Shown: in pieces, positions 1 to 6,209 of the stretch | How positions within the stretch are numbered: the stretch's first letter is position 1 | Layout: each line of letters starts with the position of its first letter | Source of the DNA: Methanomassiliicoccaceae archaeon UBA537 | GTDB taxonomy: Archaea; Thermoplasmatota; Thermoplasmata; Methanomassiliicoccales; Methanomethylophilaceae | Assembly (NCBI GenBank): GCA_002504495.1 | Contig: DATC01000009.1 | Coordinates: 10,557 to 22,366, forward strand | DNA length: 11,810 nt | Direction of reading: 5' to 3' | Made by a program: the position numbers and the translations under genes | The notes under the pieces: generated by a model | The model's input: only the letters and a program-made list of their open reading frames with translations | Database searches by the model: none | Told to the model about the DNA's origin: nothing

Positions 1-434
1 GCCTTCCTTCGGCGATAGGCGCGAAGGCCGCCCGCCCGGACAAGAAGGTCGTGACGATCACGGGAGACGGCGGACTGCAGATGGTGATCCAGGAGCTGGC
101 CACATCCGTGGCCGAGGACTATCCTGTGACCGTGGTCCTCCTGAACAACGGCGTCCTGGGCATGATCAAGCAGATGCAGAAGTACTACTGGAACAGGCGC
201 TACATGGCCTACGAGCTCGGGGACGACCCGGACTTCGTGAAGATCGCCGAGGGCTACAGATGCGACGGCATACGCGTCGACAGGCCCGGCGAGATACGCG
301 ATGCGCTGAAGACCGCGATGGAGTCGGACAGGACCACCATCGTCGAGATCATGGTCGATCCGGACGAGGACATCCTGCCCATGCTGCCCAACGACCCCCG
401 TATCCCCATCATCAAGGGGAACTGCGGATTCTGA
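1..434 (+). CDS. ilvB: Acetolactate synthase catalytic subunit paralogue, 3' end only
   Basis: This is the C-terminal, thiamine-diphosphate-binding end (about 143 residues) of an acetohydroxyacid synthase large subunit, which condenses two pyruvates, or pyruvate plus 2-ketobutyrate, in branched-chain amino acid synthesis. The gene runs in from before base 1, in frame from base 3; the GTG at 51 is internal. The ThDP/Mg motif GDGG is followed about 25 residues later by NN (LLNNGVLGM). About 90 of 142 residues match the complete paralogue at 6707-8383. The main oddity is KQMQKYYW where that paralogue has RQWQKLFW: the conserved Trp is Met. AHAS I of E. coli also lacks this Trp and does not favour 2-ketobutyrate, so this copy may be a pyruvate-preferring form (inference). 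Another ThDP decarboxylase or synthase family member is possible because the N-terminal half is not visible. No ilvN follows; a membrane-protein gene starts 5 nt after the stop. Confidence 0.88.
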   Translation, partial: LPSAIGAKAARPDKKVVTITGDGGLQMVIQELATSVAEDYPVTVVLLNNGVLGMIKQMQKYYWNRRYMAYELGDDPDFVKIAEGYRCDGIRVDRPGEIRDALKTAMESDRTTIVEIMVDPDEDILPMLPNDPRIPIIKGNCGF

Positions 435-439
435 TCCGC
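424..439 (+). other. Hairpin spanning the ilvB-paralogue stop and abutting the next ATG
   Basis: GCGGAT-TCTG-ATCCGC forms a perfect 6-bp stem with a 4-nt loop. The TGA stop (432-434) lies across the loop and right arm, and the next gene's ATG begins at 440, the base after the stem. No clear Shine-Dalgarno lies at a usual distance, so translation of the next gene may depend on ribosomes that unfold this stem while finishing ilvB. The structure is seen; the role is inference. Confidence 0.4.
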
Positions 440-1399
440 ATGGATGCCGACAGGATCGTCGGGGCGGTGCATCGCGCCGTGGACAGGGCGTCGTACGGCG
501 CCAACTTCGTCCTCGCGGCCCTGATGATCCTGCTGGCCGCCTCTCATACGTACAACGTGGCCGCGGGAGCCTCGGAGCCCCACATCGCCTCGTTCATAGG
601 GTACGCGATCACGATCGCATGCGGGGCGGCGATAATAGCGGACAGGAACCGCAGCCTCCCCAGATCGGTGGGGCTCTACGCCATAGGCCTCGGATGCTAC
701 AGGTTCTTCACGTCCATCCCTCATCTGGTGCCCCACAGCACCTTCAACCTCCTGTTCTACGCCGTCATGATCGTCGGCCTGAACATGGCGCTGTCCGGGC
801 GGGCGTACCTGCTAGGAAAATCCAGAGCCCGCTCGACCATGATGATGGGCTCGATCGTGCTCCTGCTGATGTGCCTGATATTCCTGATCTACATCTACTC
901 GGACACCAAGGACGCGCTGTACGTCCTGGAATCGCAGATCAACACCGTCCTCCTGGCGCTGATGTACTTCACGCTCATCCTGATCCTCGACTCCGAGAAG
1001 CTCCGGAGGCTCGACTGGATCGAGGTCCACGGCCGCGCCATAGGGGACATCAGACGCTCGTGCTCCCTGGACAGGGACGCGTCGATGGCCCTCGCCGACG
1101 CCGAGGCCCTGACAGGAAGGGAATGGCCCGTGGTGGACGACGGCGGACCTGTGGAGTCGGAGCTCCGCGTCAGGATACTCAACGGATCGGGGACGTCGGA
1201 CATGATATTCCAAAAATGGAAGGGGTCGGATGACGTCTTCCTGACGATGGCGGGCGACGGATCGGGGACGATCCTCCGGACGACCAGGCTGACGATCGTC
1301 GGGATGCGGCTGGAGAAGGACAGGCTCGTGATGGAGACGTCCGGCGGGGATTCGGTCTCCGTGAATGTGGAGGTGCCCGATGCGCTTCAGGAACGATGA
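440..1399 (+). CDS. Six-helix membrane protein with soluble C-terminal domain, unknown function
   Basis: I do not recognise the family. The 319-residue protein has six hydrophobic segments at about 21-42, 49-67, 76-97, 102-124, 132-153 and 166-184, then a charged soluble tail (about 190-319) rich in alternating hydrophobic residues that looks beta-rich. There is no cleavable signal; an even number of helices would put both termini on the same side of the membrane. The ATG at 440 is chosen because the reading frame upstream of it is Arg/His-rich antisense-like sequence overlapping ilvB. It lies 5 nt after the ilvB-paralogue stop, so the genes are probably one transcript. The next gene overlaps its 3' end by 20 nt and encodes a protein of the same architecture, so the pair may work together. 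A transporter, sensor or membrane scaffold are all possible; no catalytic or transport motif is visible. Confidence 0.72.
   Translation: MDADRIVGAVHRAVDRASYGANFVLAALMILLAASHTYNVAAGASEPHIASFIGYAITIACGAAIIADRNRSLPRSVGLYAIGLGCYRFFTSIPHLVPHSTFNLLFYAVMIVGLNMALSGRAYLLGKSRARSTMMMGSIVLLLMCLIFLIYIYSDTKDALYVLESQINTVLLALMYFTLILILDSEKLRRLDWIEVHGRAIGDIRRSCSLDRDASMALADAEALTGREWPVVDDGGPVESELRVRILNGSGTSDMIFQKWKGSDDVFLTMAGDGSGTILRTTRLTIVGMRLEKDRLVMETSGGDSVSVNVEVPDALQER
1369..1375 (+). promoter_or_regulatory. Shine-Dalgarno sequence for the gene at 1380
   Basis: GGAGGTG matches the archaeal anti-SD complement and ends 4 nt before the ATG at 1380. It lies inside the preceding gene and decides the start: the alternative ATG at 1365 precedes this site and has no SD of its own. 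Confidence 0.7.
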
Positions 1400-2306
1400 C
1401 GGCACGATCGACCTCGCGTCGGTGCTGGGCGCGGTCATGATCGCGGTGGGAGCGATTCTGCTTGCGAGGACGGTCCTGATCTATCGCGACATCCTCGGCA
1501 TCGAGTTCCTGCTGGTGTACAGCGACCTGCCGGGCCGCATCCTGATGATCGCCGGAGGGCTCCTCATACTCTCCATGAGGGACAAGGGGTACGGTCCGAG
1601 GATCGCGGTCGCCGGGATCGTCTTGGGGACCGCGGTCCTTCTGGACAACATCTTCTTCACGGACTTCTACGAGTACTCGTCCTTCATCGTGGGGATCGTC
1701 TCGTTCATGATCGGCGTGATGGCGATCGTGTCGTCCGCCTCGCTGCTCTGCGGATACTCCCACCATGCGACCAGGCTTTCGCAGTGCGTGCTCGTGATGG
1801 TGCTGATCGAGCTGTATCCGATATGGTACTACTACAGCCTCTACGTGCCGTGGTCCGACATCCTGTCGATGTGCTACGACTGCCTGCTGACGATCGTCGT
1901 CTACGCCGTGATGCTCGCATGCCTCAGGCACGAGTCGGTGAGGATCATGCCCGCGACCGGGAGGATCGAGCGCGATACCGGGATCATAGAGGACGCCTTC
2001 CTCTCCGGATCGGATGCGTTCATGACGCCCGAGGACGCGATGTCGCTGAAGAGGTTCGTGGAGGAGAAGAGGGACGGGAGGATGGATGTGCGCCTTCATC
2101 GCGGGACCGTGGACGGCATCCTGTCGGTCTCGTCCGCGGAGTGGCCGTTCCCGAAGGCGTCGGTGAAGCGGGATGACGGGACGGAGATCCTGAACGGGTT
2201 CGTGTTCGAGATCCGTGCGCTCGCGTACGATGAGGGAGAAATGATCCGCATCTACGGCAGGACGGGGATGTTCATGCAGATAAGAGTCCGTCCGGACGAA
2301 CGCTGA
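1380..2306 (+). CDS. Second six-helix membrane protein with soluble C-terminal domain, unknown function
   Basis: This 308-residue protein repeats the plan of its upstream neighbour: about six hydrophobic segments (11-35, 52-66, 73-92, 100-125, 133-155, 162-182) and a soluble tail from about 190. Sequence identity between the two is not obvious by eye, so they are either very diverged paralogues or convergent. The start is fixed by a strong Shine-Dalgarno (1369-1375) four bases before the ATG. The first 20 bases overlap the end of the preceding gene, so the two are translationally linked. Helices 4 to 6 carry several Tyr, Trp and Cys residues (the run YPIWYYYSLY near 146-155, Cys at 124, 136, 165 and 168), which is unusual but not diagnostic. 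No known catalytic motif is visible. The gene ends the plus-strand run and faces the adhesin gene tail to tail. Confidence 0.7.
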   Translation: MRFRNDDGTIDLASVLGAVMIAVGAILLARTVLIYRDILGIEFLLVYSDLPGRILMIAGGLLILSMRDKGYGPRIAVAGIVLGTAVLLDNIFFTDFYEYSSFIVGIVSFMIGVMAIVSSASLLCGYSHHATRLSQCVLVMVLIELYPIWYYYSLYVPWSDILSMCYDCLLTIVVYAVMLACLRHESVRIMPATGRIERDTGIIEDAFLSGSDAFMTPEDAMSLKRFVEEKRDGRMDVRLHRGTVDGILSVSSAEWPFPKASVKRDDGTEILNGFVFEIRALAYDEGEMIRIYGRTGMFMQIRVRPDER

Positions 2307-2385
2307 TTCTGCGTCGCTCGGACGGATGTTATTAAAGCACTATTTCATACGCACTTGTGCTGAACACGCGGATTGTATGAAAGAT

Positions 2386-2400
2386 GGGCCAAACGGGCCC
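2386..2400. terminator. Hairpin between convergent genes, possible bidirectional terminator
   Basis: GGGCC-AAACG-GGCCC forms a 5-bp GC stem. It is followed on the plus strand by TGTTT and sits 7 nt beyond the stop of the minus-strand adhesin gene and about 80 nt beyond the stop of the plus-strand membrane-protein gene. The U-tract is poor, and archaeal termination relies mainly on U-tracts, so this is tentative. Confidence 0.3.
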
Positions 2401-2407
2401 TGTTTAA

Positions 2408-3748
2408 TCAGTTGGAAGGTACGGCAACTCCATTCTGCCAGACGGTAACGCCATTAACTATAATAGTGGCCTTGACCCCCTGTCCATAATCGCCCTTTTT
2501 CTCATTCCACAGCGAGGATTGACTCTTCGAACCTATACCGAAACCATTAGCCGTCGTCTTTCCATCAATCATAACAGTAACACTTGAGCTACCCCCGAAT
2601 AATGATGAATCAACTTCAACTGCCGCCTTTCCACTTACAGCAGCGCTGGCATTAAATTTACAACCGTTTATGGTGATGTTCTGGGTAAAATTCGAATCCT
2701 CCTTCTGATACCCATCAGTGTATACAAGAATCGCCTTACCCTTGCAGTCGAAAGTGCAATCTGTGAAATCGACTGTACCCGCACTATAGGTCCAGATACT
2801 GTAATCGACAGCGTTCTGAACAAATTTGCAGTCCTTGAAGGAGACCGTGGTCGCATAGAGGAAGGACTTCCCCGTGATCGTGCAATCCTCGTAGGTCAGA
2901 GTACCTGTATGCTGAAAGCCCTTGTAATCCGAGGTGCCGGCCTCATACTTCAGATTCTTGAAAACGAGACTTTCGGCGTACGCTAGCACCTTTTCTTTCA
3001 TATCTATGACAGTAGCATCTCCACTCCCGATGAAGGTGACGGACTTGCCCGTGAGGCTGGGAAGACTGAAGGTACCAGTTCCGAGCGGAATCGTATCATC
3101 GCCTCTGGAGATAGCAGATTCTAATCCGGTCTGAGTGGTCACGGTCGGTATATAATCGCTCTGATAGGCTTCATTCACGATTTCGATCTTGAAATTAGAG
3201 ATGTCAGCACTCGTCATATCGGACACGATGCTCACCGAGAACTGGTATTCGGTTCCGGCATCGGTTGCCTTCGGCAGAGTGATACCTTTGTCTGCTCCGC
3301 CTATGATGTACGCTTTGCCATCGATGAATTCAAGCTCGTTCAAGGTCAATTCGTTTCCGGAACTGGCCGTAACCGAAATCATCTTCTTCGCAAGATCGTC
3401 GCTGATCCCACTGACAGACACATACATCCAGTAGACCGTATCGACCGTCGACTTGTTCGTGAGCGTATAGGTCGCCGAAACCGTCCTGTCCGCAAGGAAA
3501 TTCTGAATCTCGATTTTCTTCTTGTCTTCACTGAGGGACACGGTGGTATCCGATACTGATGCCGAGTTCGACGTCTTCTTGACCGTCGGATCGCCATATA
3601 TTCCGTCTACGTCGATCTTCGCGGTCGACACGTCGATCTCCGCCTTCTCCGTGTCCGAGAACCAGGAGTACGTGACTCCCGATACCGCGGTCAGCGCGAG
3701 AGCGATGACGACGATCGACGCCAGAAGCGCTTTCGTTTGTGCTTTCAT
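2408..3748 (-). CDS. Secreted adhesin-like protein: SipW-type signal, TasA/camelysin-like domain, beta-helix
   Basis: This 446-residue surface protein is predicted to be exported and cleaved by the signal peptidase encoded upstream. Residues 1-30 are a signal with a basic start, a hydrophobic core (about 8-24) and the SipW-type junction TYSWFSDTE (26-34), the pattern seen in TasA/camelysin precursors. Residues about 35-200 are beta-rich with a TNKS turn near 97-100, as expected of a TasA/camelysin fold. Residues about 205-435 read as a right-handed beta-helix: short repeated strands such as YEDCTITG, FKDCKFVQ, FTDCTFDC and INGCKFNA, with cysteines at 289, 307, 331, 335 and 363 that may stack as a ladder. 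Translation starts at the ATG at 3748 behind GAGGGGG. The gene follows the anchor-protein gene after a 159-nt structured spacer. G+C falls to about 43% in 2521-2700 (hand count) against about 63% in ilvB, so the beta-helix part may have been exchanged. A structural fibre subunit or a plain adhesin are both possible. Confidence 0.75.
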   Translation of the reverse strand: MKAQTKALLASIVVIALALTAVSGVTYSWFSDTEKAEIDVSTAKIDVDGIYGDPTVKKTSNSASVSDTTVSLSEDKKKIEIQNFLADRTVSATYTLTNKSTVDTVYWMYVSVSGISDDLAKKMISVTASSGNELTLNELEFIDGKAYIIGGADKGITLPKATDAGTEYQFSVSIVSDMTSADISNFKIEIVNEAYQSDYIPTVTTQTGLESAISRGDDTIPLGTGTFSLPSLTGKSVTFIGSGDATVIDMKEKVLAYAESLVFKNLKYEAGTSDYKGFQHTGTLTYEDCTITGKSFLYATTVSFKDCKFVQNAVDYSIWTYSAGTVDFTDCTFDCKGKAILVYTDGYQKEDSNFTQNITINGCKFNASAAVSGKAAVEVDSSLFGGSSSVTVMIDGKTTANGFGIGSKSQSSLWNEKKGDYGQGVKATIIVNGVTVWQNGVAVPSN

Positions 3749-3756
3749 TTGTATTG

Positions 3757-3776
3757 CCCCCTCGGCTCGTGCCGAG
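3757..3776 (-). promoter_or_regulatory. Hairpin partly covering the Shine-Dalgarno of the adhesin gene
   Basis: On the minus strand a perfect stem CTCGGC-ACGA-GCCGAG (3776 to 3761) runs directly into the Shine-Dalgarno GAGGGGG (3763 to 3757), which lies 8 nt before the ATG. The last three stem bases are the first three of the SD, so folding could lower initiation. The structure is directly visible; a regulatory role is inference. Confidence 0.45.
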
Positions 3777-3784
3777 CGCCCGTC

Positions 3785-3863
3785 GCCCCTTCGAAAGGGC
3801 TATAGGGCGAGGATGCCGTCGTGGGGACGGCGGGCCCCCTTTCGATGCAGGCCCGTCGCCGTC
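3785..3863 (-). promoter_or_regulatory. Hairpin-dense spacer between anchor-protein and adhesin genes
   Basis: The 159-nt gap 3749-3907 has several GC-rich inverted repeats besides the SD hairpin. CCCTT/AAGGG pairs at 3787-3799. GCCGTC/GACGGC pairs at 3815-3831 with a 5-nt loop. A competing longer stem at 3826-3863 joins GACGGC plus GGGCC to GGCCC and GCCGTC with a 3-nt bulge. The last two share 3826-3831, so they exclude each other as alternative folds would in an attenuator. No convincing TATA box is seen here, so the adhesin gene is probably read from the upstream promoter through this leader. Confidence 0.4.
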
Positions 3864-3907
3864 CCTTCTCCATGCGCTCTCGCGCGACGGCTTGGAGTGT
3901 GATTATC

Positions 3908-5440
3908 TCAGGAGTACGCCTCGAATCCCAGCTCGAAGGAGAGGGACAGCCCCTGTATGCTGTTCGGCGCGTCCTGCGGCAGGCTCAACGCGATGCAGAT
4001 CTCGCGAGAGGCCCCGGGATCCATCGTCCCGACATCGACGGACCACGTCGGCGTTCCGAGGATGTCGAGAAGGCTGCACGAAGCCAGCACCCTCCCGTCG
4101 CACTCGATCCGGATATCGATCTCCCTCGCGAGAGGCTCCCATCCATCGAGCCCCGCCAGCTTCTCCACGGTCACCGCCGTGAAGAGTTCCGCATCGGTGC
4201 CGTTCCTGAGCTCCAGCACCGCCTTCTGGGAGACGCCCGGGACCATGTTGCCCGTCCTGAACATCTCCACTCCCGCGTCCGTTATCCTCCCGGTCGCAGG
4301 ACCCTCTATCTCCGTCAGGGAGCCGTCCCTGACCTCCGTCCCCGTCAGATCCTTCAGATAGACCTCGAAGACGCCCCTGACCCCGGGATCGACCGGAGGA
4401 GGCGACGGGATCGCGGAGAACTCGGCGCGGACGACGTGGTCGGAGACCACGTTCTCCAGCGTGTACGACGAGAGCCCCGTTCCTACGGAGGCTCCGTCCA
4501 CGATGAGCGACGACAGCCTGTACCCGCTGTCCGGAACGATCGATATCGTCAGGTCCTCCCCGTCGGCGACCGTCACGGCGCCGGTCGGAGACGTCCGTCC
4601 GCCGGACGAGGCCGAGATCGACACCGTCCAGGTCTTCGGTACCTCGTGGGACACGACGATCCTCACGCTCCTGTCCCCCGTGATGTCCTCGATGACGACC
4701 CTCTTCTCCGCGAGGACCTCCTCCCCGTCGACGGCGACGGACTCCAGCGTGTATCCCGGATCGAGATCTATCGCCACGACCAGGGTCCCGCCGTATGCTA
4801 CGCGGACGAGACCGCTGGGATCCACGGACCCGTAGTCCGCTCCGACGGTGCGGGAGATGACGTCGACTGCGACGTCGACTGTCGGATCCCTCTCCGTCGC
4901 GGCTCTGAAGACGACCGTGACCGAGTGATCCGAATCCATCGTCAGTTCAATGCGGTTGATCGACCCTACGGTCGCGCCGTCGACCTCCACGCGGTCGATG
5001 ACGCATCCGTCGGCCGGAACGAACAGCAGCGGGACGGTCTCTCCGACCCGGCGGATGCTCGTCCCCATGGGATCGGCCGTCCCGTCGCCGATCACTGACA
5101 CCGTGAGTGTGCGGACCGACGACTCCTCGACGAACACGAGGCGCACGACGGTATCCGCTCTCACGTCCTCCAGGACCAGGATCCCTCCCGAAGTTTCGAC
5201 CTTCGAGCCGTCCACATAGACGCCCTCCAGCATCCATCCCTCGGCCGGAGCGTAGCGGATCTCCAACGAGTCCCCGTCGCCGACATCGGCCTCCATGGGG
5301 TCCGCCGTGCCCTCGCCCTCTATCTCCACGGTCACCCTGTGGGTGTCGCCATGCAGCATGACCGCGGCTGCGACCGCGATAACGATCAGCAGAAGGATCA
5401 GCACGATCGCGATCTTCCTGTAGCCCCTCTCGTCGTCCAT
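3908..5440 (-). CDS. Membrane-anchored protein with four InlB-type B-repeats and a TasA/camelysin-like C-terminal domain
   Basis: This 510-residue protein probably anchors a surface structure. Residues 10-29 are one uncleaved-looking transmembrane helix after a basic start. Four beta-rich repeats of about 70-78 residues follow (34-105, 111-179, 187-264, 270-343), each with a strand, a DPxG/ADPM-like turn, a P(A/D)xG(W/Y/C) aromatic or glycine turn, a VDG motif and a closing hydrophobic strand; this matches InlB/Listeria-Bacteroides B-repeats. A proline linker (SPPPVDPG) leads to a C-terminal domain (356-510) ending NSIQGLSLSFELGFEA, closely like the end of Bacillus TasA (NKYQGNSIKLQFSFEA, from memory). 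The start at 5440 is chosen because GGAGGAGG lies six bases upstream and the ATG shares its A with the signal-peptidase stop (TGATG); longer in-frame starts would lie inside the peptidase gene. It has no SipW-type cleavage motif, so it may stay in the membrane as an assembly platform, like TapA in function only. Confidence 0.72.
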   Translation of the reverse strand: MDDERGYRKIAIVLILLLIVIAVAAAVMLHGDTHRVTVEIEGEGTADPMEADVGDGDSLEIRYAPAEGWMLEGVYVDGSKVETSGGILVLEDVRADTVVRLVFVEESSVRTLTVSVIGDGTADPMGTSIRRVGETVPLLFVPADGCVIDRVEVDGATVGSINRIELTMDSDHSVTVVFRAATERDPTVDVAVDVISRTVGADYGSVDPSGLVRVAYGGTLVVAIDLDPGYTLESVAVDGEEVLAEKRVVIEDITGDRSVRIVVSHEVPKTWTVSISASSGGRTSPTGAVTVADGEDLTISIVPDSGYRLSSLIVDGASVGTGLSSYTLENVVSDHVVRAEFSAIPSPPPVDPGVRGVFEVYLKDLTGTEVRDGSLTEIEGPATGRITDAGVEMFRTGNMVPGVSQKAVLELRNGTDAELFTAVTVEKLAGLDGWEPLAREIDIRIECDGRVLASCSLLDILGTPTWSVDVGTMDPGASREICIALSLPQDAPNSIQGLSLSFELGFEAYS

Positions 5441-6045
5441 CAGGAACCTCCTCCTTCGTCGCATCCGGCCTTCCTGCGACGGAGGATGCCGACGATGCTG
5501 CGCGTCTCCGAAGCCAGGAGGATGATGCAGGGAACGACGATCAGGCAGACCCTGCCCGTCCATGTCGACATGAACTGAACCAGCACGCCCAGCCAATGGG
5601 ACACTCCGACCACCTTGCCGACCACGTCCCCCGAATCCGAGGTCACGGTCTGGACCGATCCGTTGGTCGGATCGTCCGCGATCGAGTCCCCCTTCAGGGT
5701 GAACGTGTACACGCCGGAGTCCTCGGAGATGCCGATGATGCGGTGCGTGACCGTCATCACCTCTCCGGATACCGGATGGGCGTAGTCGAAGGTGAGGACG
5801 TCCCCGACCCTGAGGGACGGGTAGAACAACGACGGATCCGACACCGTGCGGATCACGATCAGGCTCCCCGTCGGGATCGACTCTATCGGATAGTCCCTCG
5901 GCTCGCCGTCCATGGAACCGGATACGACGATCTTCGCATCCGCATGGGCGAAATCGAACGAGTCCCCGTTCAGATGGACGGCGTACGCCGATGCGGCGAC
6001 GACTACGACCAGAACGACGGCGATGAGCGCCCTGCGCCTCGTCAT
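5440..6045 (-). CDS. Signal peptidase I, archaeal/SipW type
   Basis: This is a 201-residue membrane serine peptidase that removes signal peptides on the outer face of the membrane. Counting from the ATG at 6045, helix 1 is at about 6-24. The catalytic serine is in SGSM (Ser44). The second catalytic residue is His101 in VTHRI, as in the ER/archaeal/SipW branch, instead of the Lys of bacterial LepB. The KGDS segment (Asp120) and Asp124/125 provide the conserved acidic residues. A second helix (about 169-185) lies near the C-terminus. Linkage to a gene for a SipW-type precursor (2408-3748) and a TasA-like anchor suggests a dedicated peptidase for that locus. The start is uncertain: ATG 6045 gives a normal basic-hydrophobic N-terminus but has GGAGGAGG 16 nt away, while an in-frame GTG at 6081 would add 12 residues and could be nearly leaderless from the predicted start site. 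Confidence 0.87.
   Translation of the reverse strand: MTRRRALIAVVLVVVVAASAYAVHLNGDSFDFAHADAKIVVSGSMDGEPRDYPIESIPTGSLIVIRTVSDPSLFYPSLRVGDVLTFDYAHPVSGEVMTVTHRIIGISEDSGVYTFTLKGDSIADDPTNGSVQTVTSDSGDVVGKVVGVSHWLGVLVQFMSTWTGRVCLIVVPCIILLASETRSIVGILRRRKAGCDEGGGS
5447..5454 (-). promoter_or_regulatory. Shine-Dalgarno deciding the start at 5440
   Basis: On the minus strand GGAGGAGG lies 6 nt before the ATG at 5440, inside the last codons of the signal-peptidase gene. The stop and start overlap as TGATG, which points to translational coupling of peptidase and anchor protein. Confidence 0.75.
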
Positions 6046-6081
6046 GCGGAACCCGTGCAAGCCTCCTCCCAGAAGAATCAC

Positions 6082-6100
6082 GCTCTATGATTCATAGAGC
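6082..6100. promoter_or_regulatory. Perfect 19-bp palindrome at the signal-peptidase transcription start, operator candidate
   Basis: GCTCTATGA-T-TCATAGAGC has two perfect 9-bp arms around one central base (6091). It lies 12 bases downstream (minus strand) of the TATA box at 6112-6119, so the expected transcription start (about 6089-6090) falls within it. A repressor bound here would block RNA polymerase. The divergent winged-helix gene at 6210 is the natural candidate to bind it, which is inference. Confidence 0.6.
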
Positions 6101-6111
6101 TTCATCCTCGA

Positions 6112-6119
6112 TTATATAA
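6112..6119 (-). promoter_or_regulatory. TATA box of the signal-peptidase/surface operon
   Basis: TTATATAA in an otherwise GC-rich region is a good archaeal TATA element. The usual spacing of about 25 bases puts the minus-strand start near 6089-6090, just before the peptidase gene. The element is itself palindromic, so it could also serve the plus-strand regulator, giving a leader of roughly 70 nt. Confidence 0.6.
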
Positions 6120-6120
6120 C

Positions 6121-6158
6121 TATCCGTTATTAGGGAACGATACCGTAATTAGGGAACG
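6121..6158. repeat. Two tandem 19-nt direct repeats in the divergent control region
   Basis: Units 6121-6139 and 6140-6158 match at 15 of 19 positions and share TTAGGGAACG exactly (6130-6139 and 6149-6158). A partial third copy of the unit start (TTATCCGAAT) follows at 6159. The 19-nt period places the sites on nearly the same helix face. They sit just upstream of the TATA box of the minus-strand operon, the usual place for an archaeal activator, and between that operon and its divergent regulator gene. Confidence 0.6.
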
Positions 6159-6209
6159 TTATCCGAATCCATTCTGATTCTAATTGAAGGACTACGGGAT
6201 TCACCATCC

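Noticed and set aside
260..439. Upstream extension of the first membrane-protein gene
   Set aside because: The extra residues overlap the ilvB paralogue and are Arg/His-rich out-of-frame sequence; the ATG at 440 gives a normal N-terminus.
2378..2449. Tiny plus-strand ORF starting at ATG 2378
   Set aside because: It is about 23 codons, runs into the end of the opposing adhesin gene, and has no Shine-Dalgarno or recognisable sequence.
3821..5098. Long plus-strand open frame across the anchor-protein gene
   Set aside because: It is Arg/Asp/His-rich and antisense to the B-repeat protein, which has repeats, a membrane helix and a strong Shine-Dalgarno.
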